A stretch of DNA of 64,000 nucleotides from JAQVEM01 sp964601205 (lineage in GTDB: Bacteria > Actinomycetota > Humimicrobiia > Humimicrobiales > Humimicrobiaceae). A model generated the notes under the pieces. It worked only from the letters and a program-made list of their open reading frames with translations, did not search any database and was not told the DNA's origin. The stretch is from the NCBI GenBank assembly GCA_964601205.1, contig CAZRML010000012.1, positions 15,413 to 79,412 on the forward strand, read 5' to 3'. Within the stretch, counting starts at the first letter, position 1; each line of letters opens with the position of its first letter. The position numbers were made by a program, and so were the translations under genes. Of this stretch, positions 43,986 through 52,892 are shown one piece after another.

Positions 43986-46130
43986 TCAAATAAAAAATCT
44001 TCCTATCTGGAAAACCAGAAAAGATACTGTCCAGGCAAGCAGAAGGGTGTATCCCATCTGAAATAGCATTTCTTTCGTCCCTGCTTCTTTTCTAAATACA
44101 GCCATAGCAGCCAGACAGGGGAAATAAAGCAGGGTAAACAACATAAAGTTATACCCGACAAGGGGCGTATAATTTTTATCCAGAGTTGTTTGTAAAGAAT
44201 CAGACTGACTTTCTGTATCTTCTATGCTGTAAAGGGTCCCCATAGTGGATACAATTACTTCCTTGGCGGCGATGCCTGCAATTGTAGCCACTGCCATTTT
44301 CCAGTCAAATCCCAGTGGCCTGAAAACCGGTTCCAGGAAATGCCCGACCCTTCCCGCAGCTGAATAAGCAAGGCTTTCTCCTGCCATCTTTGCTTCTATG
44401 TTTGACTTCTCGCTGCTATATTCATCAAATGTAATCTCCCCGGACTGGTAAAGTCGTTCATTCTCTTCAATTTGAGCCTCATAATCCTGTGAGTAATTAT
44501 CTCCTATCATCGGAAAAGTAAAAAGCAACCACATCAGGATTGATATAGCAAGAATTACAGTTCCGGCCTTTTTGATATACTCCCATACCCTTTCCCAGGT
44601 ATGAATTAACACCCCTTTAATTGTTGGCATGCGGTATGCCGGTAATTCCATAACAAATGGTTCTGATTCACCTCTGAACCTCGTTGCTCTTAGTACCTTT
44701 GCCATAATGACGGCCATCAATACACCTACCAGGTAAATAGAAAATATAACGTTCCCTGCCATTGCCGGAAAAAATGCCCCGGCAAATAATACATACACCG
44801 GAAGACGTGCGCCACAGCTCATAAAAGTGTTAATATGCATGGTGACCAGGCGGTCCTGTTTATTTTCCAGAATTCTTGAACCCATATAAGCCGGAACCGT
44901 GCAGCCAAATCCAATGACCAGAGGAATAAAAGATTTTCCATGAAGGCCTATCTTATGCATTATTCTATCCATGACAAATGCAGCCCTTGCCATATAACCT
45001 GAATCTTCAAGTACAGCTATGGCAAAAAACAGCATTATTATATTGGGAGTAAAGGTTATTACCCCGCCCACGCCTCCTATCACTCCATCCACCAGAAGCG
45101 ACCTTATTAAATCATGCTGAACAACATTTGTAACAAGGCCACTTAATTTTTCAAAGCCCAATTCCAGCCATCCCACGGGATATTTACCCAGGCTGAAAAC
45201 GAGCTGGAACATAAGCCACATTATGAGTAAAAATATTGGTATCCCGAATACCCTGTTAGTAAGTATCCTGTCAATCCTCTCGGTTCTGTCTAATTTCGCC
45301 GGTTCTACTTCCTTGTATGATTCAAGAAGCGCCCCTTTGATAAACCCGTATCTTGCATCAGCTATTATTACTTCAGGAGTATTCCTCAGTATGCTGGTTA
45401 TGTGACTTATAGAATTATTAACTGTGTCCTCAATTTTTTTATATTTCTGAACATCAGCCTTTTTTATTAAGTTGATTATTTCTGCGTCCTGCTCAAGAAG
45501 TTTTACTGCAACCCATCTGCGGCTGAAATTAAAAGTCGGTATTTCTTCCCTTTCCAGAACAGAGGTGATATTAAAAATTTCATTTTCTATTTCTTCACCA
45601 TACTTGATTTCTACCTTTTTCCTCTTTCCTCTTTCCACTAAATCAATTGCCGCTTCTAAAATTTCACTTTTTCCTACTCCCCTGGAGCCTACCGTTTCTA
45701 TAATAGGCAAACCCAGAAGCTCTGAAAGCAGTTCAATATCAACTATTTTCCCGATTTTCTTTGCTACATCAGACATATTAAATGCCAGTACAAGAGGTGT
45801 ATCCAGCTCCATGAGCTGGATTGCAAGATAGAGGTTCCGCTCGAGATTAGATGAATCAACTATATCAACAACAACATCCGGCTTCTCATTGACTACAAAA
45901 TTCCTGGCTATAATCTCTTCCTGGGAATAACCGGTAAGACTGTAGGTGCCGGGGAGGTCAATAACAGTCATTCTGTATCCTTTATATACAACTACACCGG
46001 TCTTTTTTTCAACGGTAACGCCCGGATAATTACCTACATGCTGATGCATGCCGGTTAGATTATTAAATATGGTCGTTTTACCTGAATTAGGGTTTCCGGA
46101 AAGGGCAATAGTTATTTCCTTAGCAGCCAT
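43986..46130 (-). CDS. feoB: Ferrous iron transporter FeoB
   Basis: The 714-residue protein has an N-terminal G-protein domain (G1 GNPNSGKT, G3 DLPGTYSL, G4 NMSD), a helical regulatory domain, and a membrane part with two Gate motifs (about residues 290-714), including GFGCTVPAYMGSR and the MSCGARLPVYVLFAGAFF segment. It imports Fe2+ driven by GTP. Its ATG overlaps the feoA stop by 1 nt (TGATG). Expression is probably under the DtxR-family regulator encoded upstream. Confidence 0.95.
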   Translation of the reverse strand: MAAKEITIALSGNPNSGKTTIFNNLTGMHQHVGNYPGVTVEKKTGVVVYKGYRMTVIDLPGTYSLTGYSQEEIIARNFVVNEKPDVVVDIVDSSNLERNLYLAIQLMELDTPLVLAFNMSDVAKKIGKIVDIELLSELLGLPIIETVGSRGVGKSEILEAAIDLVERGKRKKVEIKYGEEIENEIFNITSVLEREEIPTFNFSRRWVAVKLLEQDAEIINLIKKADVQKYKKIEDTVNNSISHITSILRNTPEVIIADARYGFIKGALLESYKEVEPAKLDRTERIDRILTNRVFGIPIFLLIMWLMFQLVFSLGKYPVGWLELGFEKLSGLVTNVVQHDLIRSLLVDGVIGGVGGVITFTPNIIMLFFAIAVLEDSGYMARAAFVMDRIMHKIGLHGKSFIPLVIGFGCTVPAYMGSRILENKQDRLVTMHINTFMSCGARLPVYVLFAGAFFPAMAGNVIFSIYLVGVLMAVIMAKVLRATRFRGESEPFVMELPAYRMPTIKGVLIHTWERVWEYIKKAGTVILAISILMWLLFTFPMIGDNYSQDYEAQIEENERLYQSGEITFDEYSSEKSNIEAKMAGESLAYSAAGRVGHFLEPVFRPLGFDWKMAVATIAGIAAKEVIVSTMGTLYSIEDTESQSDSLQTTLDKNYTPLVGYNFMLFTLLYFPCLAAMAVFRKEAGTKEMLFQMGYTLLLAWTVSFLVFQIGRFFI

Positions 46131-46438
46131 CAGATCTCCTCGACCTGAATTCTTTCGGCCATCCCGCTACCAATAGCAAACTTGGTGCCCTTGATAATAA
46201 CGCACCTCGGTCCTCCACGGGACGCGCCTGTGACATAGAATACCTCGCCCGGAACAAATCCCATGGCACACAGTCTGGAATTAAGCCTGTACCCTCCATG
46301 AATTCTTAGAACTCTGTACTTTTTTCCGGGAACTGCATCTGCCATGCTGAATAATCTTCTCTCTGGCACATGCCCCCTGAGAGCCTCTCCTAATCTTCTA
46401 TGTCCGGTTATTCTTCTTCCTAAACCCCATCTTCTCAT
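46130..46438 (-). CDS. feoA: FeoA-domain protein with basic N-terminal extension
   Basis: The 102-residue protein has an SH3-like FeoA domain (about residues 31-102; PGKKYRVLRIHGG, RLCAMGFVPGEVF, ERIQVEEI) preceded by about 30 residues rich in Arg and Gly. FeoA usually has about 75 residues. The ATG at 46438 has GAGG 9 nt upstream; the GTG at 46453 is inside that ribosome site. It assists FeoB. Promoter and operator lie directly upstream. Confidence 0.88.
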   Translation of the reverse strand: MRRWGLGRRITGHRRLGEALRGHVPERRLFSMADAVPGKKYRVLRIHGGYRLNSRLCAMGFVPGEVFYVTGASRGGPRCVIIKGTKFAIGSGMAERIQVEEI

Positions 46439-46462
46439 TGTAGATAGCCTCACTAATTAATA

Positions 46463-46504
46463 TTAGACTTGTCTAACTTTAATAAGACTATATAAAATTG
46501 TCAA
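46463..46504 (-). promoter_or_regulatory. feoAB promoter with DtxR-type operator
   Basis: TTGACA (46499-46504), a 17-nt spacer and TAAAGT (46476-46481) are followed by the perfect palindrome TTAGACTTGTCTAA (46463-46476), which overlaps the end of the -10 box. TTAG-N6-CTAA is the core of the DtxR/IdeR box. Iron-loaded repressor binding here would block feoAB. Confidence 0.7.
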
Positions 46505-46531
46505 GATTTTTTAATGATTCTTTAAAAAATT

Positions 46532-47014
46532 TTAACTCTGTGGTGAAACACTGACCTTTTTACAACAGCTCTTTGGATGATGTCCGTATTTTGAATAATA
46601 ATTAAAATTCTTAAGCCAGATTGGACTGCCTTCGGGGCATGTATCTATAAACCTGGTAAATTTCATAAGCTTTTCCATGGCTTCCTTGCTTATATAATGT
46701 TCAATATTGCAGGCATCTTTTTTTGAAGTAGCATTACTCACACCAAGAATATCCTTTAAAAATTTATACAGTTTCTCGTGTTTACTATATACTTCCTTTG
46801 CCAGCCTGTAACCCTCGCCTGTTAATTCAAGATAGCCGTATTTTTCATGAGCCACCAGACCTTTTTTTGTAAGTTTTCCTATAGCATCAACAACCGACGG
46901 CGTTTTCACATTTAAAAATCCGGCAACCTCTTTTACTCTTACGACTTTATTGTTAAGCCCTATCACATACATTGCCTCAAGATAATCTTCCAGACTCTGG
47001 GTTAGCTTTTCCAT
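46532..47014 (-). CDS. DtxR/MntR-family metal-dependent repressor
   Basis: The 160-residue protein has an N-terminal winged helix (SLEDYLEAMYVI, VKEVAGFLNVKTPSVVDAIGKL) and a dimerisation/metal domain with DACNIEHYIS, the usual metal-ligand segment. The C terminus has HHPKSCCKK, a possible extra metal site, and no SH3-like third domain, so it is the two-domain MntR/TroR size. The location next to feoAB and TTAG-N6-CTAA boxes in both promoters point to iron control with autoregulation. Confidence 0.9.
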   Translation of the reverse strand: MEKLTQSLEDYLEAMYVIGLNNKVVRVKEVAGFLNVKTPSVVDAIGKLTKKGLVAHEKYGYLELTGEGYRLAKEVYSKHEKLYKFLKDILGVSNATSKKDACNIEHYISKEAMEKLMKFTRFIDTCPEGSPIWLKNFNYYSKYGHHPKSCCKKVSVSPQS

Positions 47015-47045
47015 TGTATCACCACTTTTTAATAATCTAATATTG

Positions 47046-47087
47046 TTAGATTAAACTAACTATAAATGCAAAAACAACTTTTGTCAA
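47046..47087 (-). promoter_or_regulatory. Promoter of the DtxR-family gene with matching operator
   Basis: TTGACA (47082-47087), a 17-nt spacer and TATAGT (47059-47064) abut a TTAG-N6-CTAA box at 47046-47059. A second palindrome (AATCTAA-N5-TTAGATT) overlaps it on the downstream side. The geometry is the same as in the feoA promoter, so autorepression is likely. Confidence 0.68.
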
Positions 47088-47131
47088 ATCTTGGAAACAA
47101 AAAGTGCGAAAATAGCAAAATGTATGCCACC

Positions 47132-48139
47132 TCACACCACAACTTTGTTCCTTCCCATAGCTTTAGCCTTATAAAGGGCATCGTCCGCCCGTTTTATAAG
47201 TTCATTAATACCGGTTGCATCAAAAGGATAACTTGAAATCCCAATGCTTACCGTAAGATTCCCCCCGGGTTTAATCATCTCTTCCCCATCAAATTTGTTT
47301 TTTTCTATAACTTCACGAAGCCTTTCAGCAAAAATTTTTGCATTTTCTTTATTCGTTTCACCGCATATTACGGAAAATTCTTCCCCACCGTAACGATACA
47401 CTCTATCCGGGTTCCTCTTGTTAACAAGGAAAACCCGTCCTATTTTGTTTAAAGCCATATCACCCATCTGGTGCCCATGGATATCATTATATTGTTTAAA
47501 AAAATCAATATCTATCATAAGCAGGGATAAGCTTTTTGTATACCTTACAGCTTCATCCATTGTATTTTTCAAATCTACATCAAATTTTCTCCTGTTATAG
47601 ACACCGGTCAGCTCATCTATTACAGTTAATTTCTTTATTTTTTCATAGTTTAATGCCCTTTCTATGGCAATTGAAATCTCATGAGCCAGAATATTTAAGA
47701 AATATTCATGCTTGCTGGAAAATGCATTGGTCTTTTTTGAGTCAATGTATATAATTCCCTTTACCTCTTCTTTAACTATAACAGGTATACATATCATAGA
47801 AGTTGTTTTTTCTCCTCTGGGGATACTGTATTTAAAATATGAACTATCAATATTTCCTATAAACAATTTATTTTTTGTGGATAATATATACTTTATAAGA
47901 GGCATTTCCCTTGTAAACTCTATCTGCCTGATGCTATTTCCAAAACCAATCTCGCTCTGGAGTTTTACCTTATCCCCATCTAAAAGAATTATAGCGCACC
48001 CGTTACAGTTAATTACCTTAAAAACTTTCTCTACAATCAAATCACAGACTTTCTCTAATTCCAGCTCCGAGCCAATGGAGATAGTTATTCCGAAAATCGC
48101 TTTTAAAATTTTTATATCAACGCTATTTTTATTGTTCAT
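47132..48139 (-). CDS. GAF-GGDEF diguanylate cyclase
   Basis: The 335-residue soluble protein has an N-terminal GAF domain (about residues 20-162) and a C-terminal GGDEF domain (about 172-335). The active site is GGEEF (251-255). An RxxD inhibitory site (R242-D245) lies five residues before it, so product feedback is expected. It makes cyclic di-GMP, with the GAF part sensing an unknown signal. It has no membrane segment and no evident partner gene. Confidence 0.92.
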   Translation of the reverse strand: MNNKNSVDIKILKAIFGITISIGSELELEKVCDLIVEKVFKVINCNGCAIILLDGDKVKLQSEIGFGNSIRQIEFTREMPLIKYILSTKNKLFIGNIDSSYFKYSIPRGEKTTSMICIPVIVKEEVKGIIYIDSKKTNAFSSKHEYFLNILAHEISIAIERALNYEKIKKLTVIDELTGVYNRRKFDVDLKNTMDEAVRYTKSLSLLMIDIDFFKQYNDIHGHQMGDMALNKIGRVFLVNKRNPDRVYRYGGEEFSVICGETNKENAKIFAERLREVIEKNKFDGEEMIKPGGNLTVSIGISSYPFDATGINELIKRADDALYKAKAMGRNKVVV

Positions 48140-48398
48140 TATTAAAGCTGCAAACCATTAAAAACTCCTGAATTTAAAAACTTATATTTTAAAATTATTA
48201 TAAATCTTTGAAATTTTTTTTCTACTTTTTTAACACTAAAATTAGTTGAAATCAGAAAATAATAAAAAACATCGTTGTTATGACCGGCAATATTTAATAA
48301 AATTCTTAATAAATGTTTAATTTTATCATTTTCAGGTATAATATATTAAAATAAATAGTCTGTATAACACGCTCATATCAATTAATATATTAATATTA

Positions 48399-48830
48399 AT
48401 GAAAAAAAATAATTTTTATTTCTTAAAAAAAGACTGCGGGTTTACTCTCGTTGAATTACTCATAGTAATAATTATTCTGGCCATACTTACAGCAATAGCC
48501 ATTCCTTCCTACGCAATTTTCAGCGATAGGGCCAGGGAAACAGCCACAGAAAGCGAGATGAGTAATATTGCCAGAGCCCTTGAGATATATATTGCGGAAA
48601 AATATGCATATCCGGCAGAAGCTGATTATCCTGAAGCACTGATAGACACCAAAATTATGATTAATATTCCGGAAAACGACCCGTGGGAAACTCCGTACAT
48701 TTATACTTCAAGCAATGAGAACAGTTACATGCTTAAAAGTCTTGGCATAAATAGAACCGACGGCGGAAATGACGACATCGTTTTTATAAATGGAGTAATG
48801 ACCGAAGACGGAGCATATTCTTCAAATTAA
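48399..48830 (+). CDS. Type IV pilin/GspG-like pseudopilin
   Basis: The 143-residue protein has a basic leader, the prepilin cleavage motif G/FTLVELLIVI, the conserved hydrophobic helix and a GspG-like C-terminal region (NDPWETPYIYTS and GGNDDI). It would be processed by a prepilin peptidase and assembled into a pilus or type II secretion pseudopilus. No other pilus gene is in the window, so it is an orphan here. No ribosome site is visible. It converges with the IDH gene, 4 nt away. Confidence 0.88.
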   Translation: MKKNNFYFLKKDCGFTLVELLIVIIILAILTAIAIPSYAIFSDRARETATESEMSNIARALEIYIAEKYAYPAEADYPEALIDTKIMINIPENDPWETPYIYTSSNENSYMLKSLGINRTDGGNDDIVFINGVMTEDGAYSSN

Positions 48831-48834
48831 AATA

Positions 48835-49926
48835 TTACTTTACTTTCTTCTTTATTTTCCTGACAATCGCTTCTGCAAATTCTGCGGTACCAACTGCAGT
48901 TGGGTCTTCCCTGCGGGGTTTTAAATCATAGGTTACATATCTGCCTTCCCTTATATTTTCCGCAACAGCTGATTCCAGAACATCTGCGCTTTCTTTTTCT
49001 CCTATGTGTCTTAACATCATAACTGCCGAAAGCATCATTGCAGTCGGATTTACTTTATTCTGCCCCTTATATTTCGGGGCACTACCGTGAGTGGGTTCAA
49101 ATAATGCAATATCCTTTCCAATATTTCCTCCGGGGGCAACGCCCAGACCTCCGACCAGTCCCGCTGCAAGGTCCGATATTATATCTCCATATAAATTTGG
49201 TAAAACCAGAACATCATAAAGTTCCGGTTTTTGAACCAGTTGCATGCACATATTATCTACAATTCTATCTTCTGATTCTATATCACTATATTCAGATGCA
49301 ACTTTTCTGAATACTTCCAGAAAGAGACCATCGGAGTATTTCATAATATTTGCTTTATGGACACCGGTTACCTTTTTCCTGTTGTTTTTAAGCGCATATT
49401 CAAAGGCAAATCTAATTATGTTTTCCGAACCCTTTTCAGATATAGGTTTAATGCTTATTCCGCTGCCTTTTCTTATTAATATATCTTTTTTATCTTTTAT
49501 AAAACCAATGAGTTCTTCTGTTCCAGGTTTTCCTTTTTCAAATTCAATTCCAGCATACAGGTCCTCGGTGTTTTCCCTTATTATTATAAGGTCTATATCA
49601 CTGTATCTGCTTTTAACTCCCGGGTAACTTTTACAGGGTCTCACACAGGCATACAGCTCAAACAATTTTCTCATGGCAACATTTACACTTCTAAACCCCG
49701 TTCCCACAGGAGTGGTTATCGGACCTTTTATGCCCACTTTATTTTTCCTGAGTGATTTAATAACTCCATCCGGAAGAACCGTTCCTTCCTTCTCGAAAAC
49801 CTCTGCGCCGGCATTTACAACATCCCATTCTATATTTATTCCTGTCGCCTCTACCGCTCTTACTGTAGCATCAGTGATTTCCGGCCCTATCCCGTCACCC
49901 GGTATTAATGTAACTGTATGCCTCAT
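48835..49926 (-). CDS. Isocitrate dehydrogenase-like decarboxylating dehydrogenase
   Basis: The 363-residue beta-decarboxylating dehydrogenase shows IDH features: SVNVAMRK in the substrate loop, IIIRENTEDLYAGIE, and FEPTHGSAPKYKGQNKVNP. Isopropylmalate and homoisocitrate dehydrogenases usually have HGSAPDIAGK...NP instead. The Lys-Tyr pair in APKY corresponds to the NADP-contacting K344/Y345 of the E. coli enzyme, though the second NADP arginine appears absent. It should convert isocitrate (or homoisocitrate) to the 2-oxo acid. It is the last gene of the five-gene operon, overlapping the small hydratase subunit by 4 nt. Confidence 0.85.
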   Translation of the reverse strand: MRHTVTLIPGDGIGPEITDATVRAVEATGINIEWDVVNAGAEVFEKEGTVLPDGVIKSLRKNKVGIKGPITTPVGTGFRSVNVAMRKLFELYACVRPCKSYPGVKSRYSDIDLIIIRENTEDLYAGIEFEKGKPGTEELIGFIKDKKDILIRKGSGISIKPISEKGSENIIRFAFEYALKNNRKKVTGVHKANIMKYSDGLFLEVFRKVASEYSDIESEDRIVDNMCMQLVQKPELYDVLVLPNLYGDIISDLAAGLVGGLGVAPGGNIGKDIALFEPTHGSAPKYKGQNKVNPTAMMLSAVMMLRHIGEKESADVLESAVAENIREGRYVTYDLKPRREDPTAVGTAEFAEAIVRKIKKKVK

Positions 49927-50444
49927 AGGTTAAACCCCTTATTTTTTTTAATATGCTCTGCCAGTCCTCCGTCATCCAGTATTTTTATCATTACATCCGG
50001 CAGAGGATTGAATTTTACTTTTAAATTTCTGGTTTTATTATTAATTACGCCTTCTTTTAAACTAATCTCCAGCTCGTCTCCATCATCAATCTTATCTGTA
50101 TCACATATCAGCGCGGGAAGGCCGACGTTAATGCTATTTCTGAAGAATATACGGGCAAATGATTTTGCCAGCACCGCTCCCACTCCTGCAATTTTCATTA
50201 TCGCCGGTGCATGTTCTCTTGAAGAGCCAAGACCAAAATTCCTGCCGCCCACCACAAAATCTCCCGGTTTCACTTTATCTGCGAATTCCGGGTCCGCATC
50301 TTCAAGCACATGTTTTGCCATCTCGGGCAGATTTGACCTTAAGTGGTACAATCTTCCCGGCGCAATTAAATCAGTTGAAATATCATCACCAAACTTAAAA
50401 CTTACACCGGTTAAAATTTTATTTTTACTTTTATCTTTAGCCAT
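49923..50444 (-). CDS. Aconitase/isopropylmalate isomerase-family small subunit
   Basis: The 173-residue swivel-domain subunit shows DDISTDLIAPGR, GGRNFGLGSSREHAP and KSFARIFFRNSINVGLP, as in LeuD/AksE. The substrate-loop sequence is YHLRS, containing an Arg. In archaeal homoaconitase small subunits an Arg in this loop (YLRT) binds the extra carboxylate, whereas isopropylmalate isomerases have a hydrophobic residue. This points to a tricarboxylate such as cis-aconitate or homoaconitate. It is coupled to the large subunit (2-nt gap). Confidence 0.85.
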   Translation of the reverse strand: MAKDKSKNKILTGVSFKFGDDISTDLIAPGRLYHLRSNLPEMAKHVLEDADPEFADKVKPGDFVVGGRNFGLGSSREHAPAIMKIAGVGAVLAKSFARIFFRNSINVGLPALICDTDKIDDGDELEISLKEGVINNKTRNLKVKFNPLPDVMIKILDDGGLAEHIKKNKGFNL

Positions 50445-50446
50445 TA

Positions 50447-51712
50447 TTAAAGAACCTCCCTCGGATCAGCTATATAACCTTTTATGGAGCTCCAGGCGAC
50501 AGTTGCAGGGGAACCAAGATAAATAAAGGAATCAGGGTTACCCATTCTGCCTTTAAAATTCCTGTTCTGTGTTGACAAACACACCTCACCGTCACCAAGC
50601 ACTCCCTGGTGAATTCCCACACAGGGGCCGCAACCCGGGGGCTGAACCACTGCACCGCTTTCTATAAATGTTTCCAGCAATCCTTCTTTCAACGCTTTTA
50701 TATATATCTCCCTTGAGGCAGGTACTACGATAAGCCTTACGCCACTGGCTGCTTTTTTACCCTTAAGTATAGAAGCAGCTATCCTTAAATCACTGAGCCT
50801 TCCATTTGTACAGGTCCCGATAAAAACCTGATTAATTTTAATCTTTTCCAGGCTGCTTACCGGTAGTGCATTATCCACAGTATGCGGCTGGGAAACCATG
50901 GGTTCAATAACCGAACAGTTAATATCAATAACTTTTTCACATTCTGCATCTTTGTCTGCAAAAATTTTCCTGAAGCAATTTTCCCTCCCATGATTTTTTA
51001 AATACTCCCGGGTAATATCATCAGAAGGGAAAATACCCGTTTTTGCTCCGGCCTCCACTGCCATGTTTGAGATAGTAAATCTATCATCAATATTTAGCTC
51101 ATCAATTATTTCGCCTCCAAATTCAAGAGCTCTATAGGTTGCTCCATCAGAAGTAATCTTCCCTATCAAATAAATAATCAGGTCTTTTGCAAATACCCCT
51201 TTATTAATCTTTCCATTAAAATTTACCTTTATTGTCCGGGGAACCATAAGCCACGTCTTTGCCAGTGCATATCCCACCGCTGTATCAGTGGAACCCATTC
51301 CGGTTGCAAAAGCTCCCAGCGCGCCGGATGTACAGGTATGAGAATCCGCCCCGATTATAATGTCACCGGGGCAGGCATATGATTCAACCAGAATCTGATG
51401 GCAGATCCCCTCTCCAACATCACTCAGTTTTGCCCCTGATTGTAACGCAAAATCTCTCAGACCTTTATGAAAATTAGAAAGTTCTTTCCTCGGGCTGGGT
51501 GATGCGTGGTCAATAAAAAAAATAGATTTTTCTGGCTTTTTTACCCTGCTAAACCCCATCTTTTTAAGCTGGCTTACAGCCAGGGGCCCGGTTCCATCCT
51601 GTGACATTATTACGTCCACATCAACTACGGCAATGTCACCGGCTTTAAGCTCCCCGCCCGCATGCTCGCTTATTATTTTCTCAGAAATTGTTTTACCCAA
51701 AAAATCCTCCAA
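50447..51712 (-). CDS. Aconitase/isopropylmalate isomerase-family large subunit
   Basis: The 421-residue protein has the length of the archaeal-type LeuC/AksD large subunit. The [4Fe-4S] cysteines are visible in IGTCTNGR (one) and PPGCGPC (two). GADSHTCTSGALGAFATGMGSTD and VDVIMSQDGTGPLA are conserved substrate and cluster segments. With the small subunit it should hydrate and dehydrate a tricarboxylate. It lies 2 nt after the second synthase gene and 2 nt before the small-subunit gene. Confidence 0.88.
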   Translation of the reverse strand: MEDFLGKTISEKIISEHAGGELKAGDIAVVDVDVIMSQDGTGPLAVSQLKKMGFSRVKKPEKSIFFIDHASPSPRKELSNFHKGLRDFALQSGAKLSDVGEGICHQILVESYACPGDIIIGADSHTCTSGALGAFATGMGSTDTAVGYALAKTWLMVPRTIKVNFNGKINKGVFAKDLIIYLIGKITSDGATYRALEFGGEIIDELNIDDRFTISNMAVEAGAKTGIFPSDDITREYLKNHGRENCFRKIFADKDAECEKVIDINCSVIEPMVSQPHTVDNALPVSSLEKIKINQVFIGTCTNGRLSDLRIAASILKGKKAASGVRLIVVPASREIYIKALKEGLLETFIESGAVVQPPGCGPCVGIHQGVLGDGEVCLSTQNRNFKGRMGNPDSFIYLGSPATVAWSSIKGYIADPREVL

Positions 51713-51714
51713 TC

Positions 51715-52890
51715 TTACTCTTCGTCTTCCAGCTTTTCTTTTTTCTTTTTGCTCTTTTTCTTATACTCATTGTATATATACATAAGTTCCTTATCAAAAA
51801 GATGCCTTTTGAGGTCTACTGACATATCTCTTGCCAGGGCCAGTATTTCATTGGCCTGTTTATCGGTAAGATCTATGCCGAACTCTTTAAATTTATGTGA
51901 AATGGTGTGAGAACCGGAATGTTTGCCCACAACCAGCTGTCTGGTTAATCCTACTTCGGCTGGATTAAATACCTCATAATTTTTAGGATTTTTTATCACC
52001 CCATCAGCATGTATCCCGGATTCATGGGCAAATACATTTGTACCCACAATAGCTTTCCATACGGGAACAGCACGCGACGACGCCCTTGCCACATATTCGG
52101 CGATTTCCCTGAACTTTGATGTTTCAATCCCAAGTTCCACATTTTCAAGATATCTTAAAGCCATTACAATCTCTTCCATTGCAGCGTTCCCGGTACCCTC
52201 ACCCAGGCCACCCACACTTACCACCATGCTTGATGCGCCACCTCTTAACGCCGCTATTCCGTTAGCAGTTGCCATTCCAAAATCATTATGATTATAAACT
52301 TCAATGGGAATGCCGCTAACACTTGAAATAGTACTTATAAATAAAAAGGTCCTGAATGGGTCCAGGCTGCTGACAGTGTCACAGAGCCTGAATCTATAGG
52401 CGCCCTTTTTCTCTGCAATAGATATAAGTTTTAATAAAAAACCCAGTTCTGTACGCGTGGCATCTTCGGCACTGATTATAAAGTTCAACTTGCTTATACT
52501 GGCTGCTTTTATAGTTTCCCTGAGTTTACTTATAACCCATGTTTTATTTTTCTTATATTTTTCCCTGATATGTATGTCAGATGTAGAAATGTTTATAACC
52601 ACATTTTTTGCCCCGCATTTAACTGCATACTCAATATTCTCGGGCTCAGCCTCGCAATAAACAAATAACTTTGAATTAAAACTATCATTCAATATCTCAC
52701 TGACTATTTCTCTTTCAATACTTCCCAGCGAGGGTGTGCCTATTTCAATTTCGGGGATACCTATCTCGTCAAGCATTTTAGCTATCCTGATTTTCTCATG
52801 CTTTGAAAAAACAACTCCCGCTGTTTGTTCACCATTTCTCAGAGTAGTGTCTATTATATTCACATTTATTTTACTTTTTGCCATCGCCAT
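51715..52890 (-). CDS. LeuA/NifV-family synthase paralogue B: metal site lost, lid histidines kept
   Basis: The 391-residue protein belongs to the homocitrate/isopropylmalate/Re-citrate synthase family without a LeuA regulatory domain. Its catalytic barrel is altered: LRNGEQ (Asn19) replaces LRDGEQ, YNHND (Tyr199) replaces the metal-binding HxH, and GEGTG (Gly232) replaces GERAG. The C-terminal lid keeps AHESGIHADG (His289, His294) and GKHSG. A Lys/Glu-rich tail ends it. It cannot be a normal stand-alone synthase. It probably complements the adjacent paralogue A, which shows the opposite pattern, 2 nt away. Confidence 0.85.
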   Translation of the reverse strand: MAMAKSKINVNIIDTTLRNGEQTAGVVFSKHEKIRIAKMLDEIGIPEIEIGTPSLGSIEREIVSEILNDSFNSKLFVYCEAEPENIEYAVKCGAKNVVINISTSDIHIREKYKKNKTWVISKLRETIKAASISKLNFIISAEDATRTELGFLLKLISIAEKKGAYRFRLCDTVSSLDPFRTFLFISTISSVSGIPIEVYNHNDFGMATANGIAALRGGASSMVVSVGGLGEGTGNAAMEEIVMALRYLENVELGIETSKFREIAEYVARASSRAVPVWKAIVGTNVFAHESGIHADGVIKNPKNYEVFNPAEVGLTRQLVVGKHSGSHTISHKFKEFGIDLTDKQANEILALARDMSVDLKRHLFDKELMYIYNEYKKKSKKKKEKLEDEE

Positions 52891-52892
52891 AA

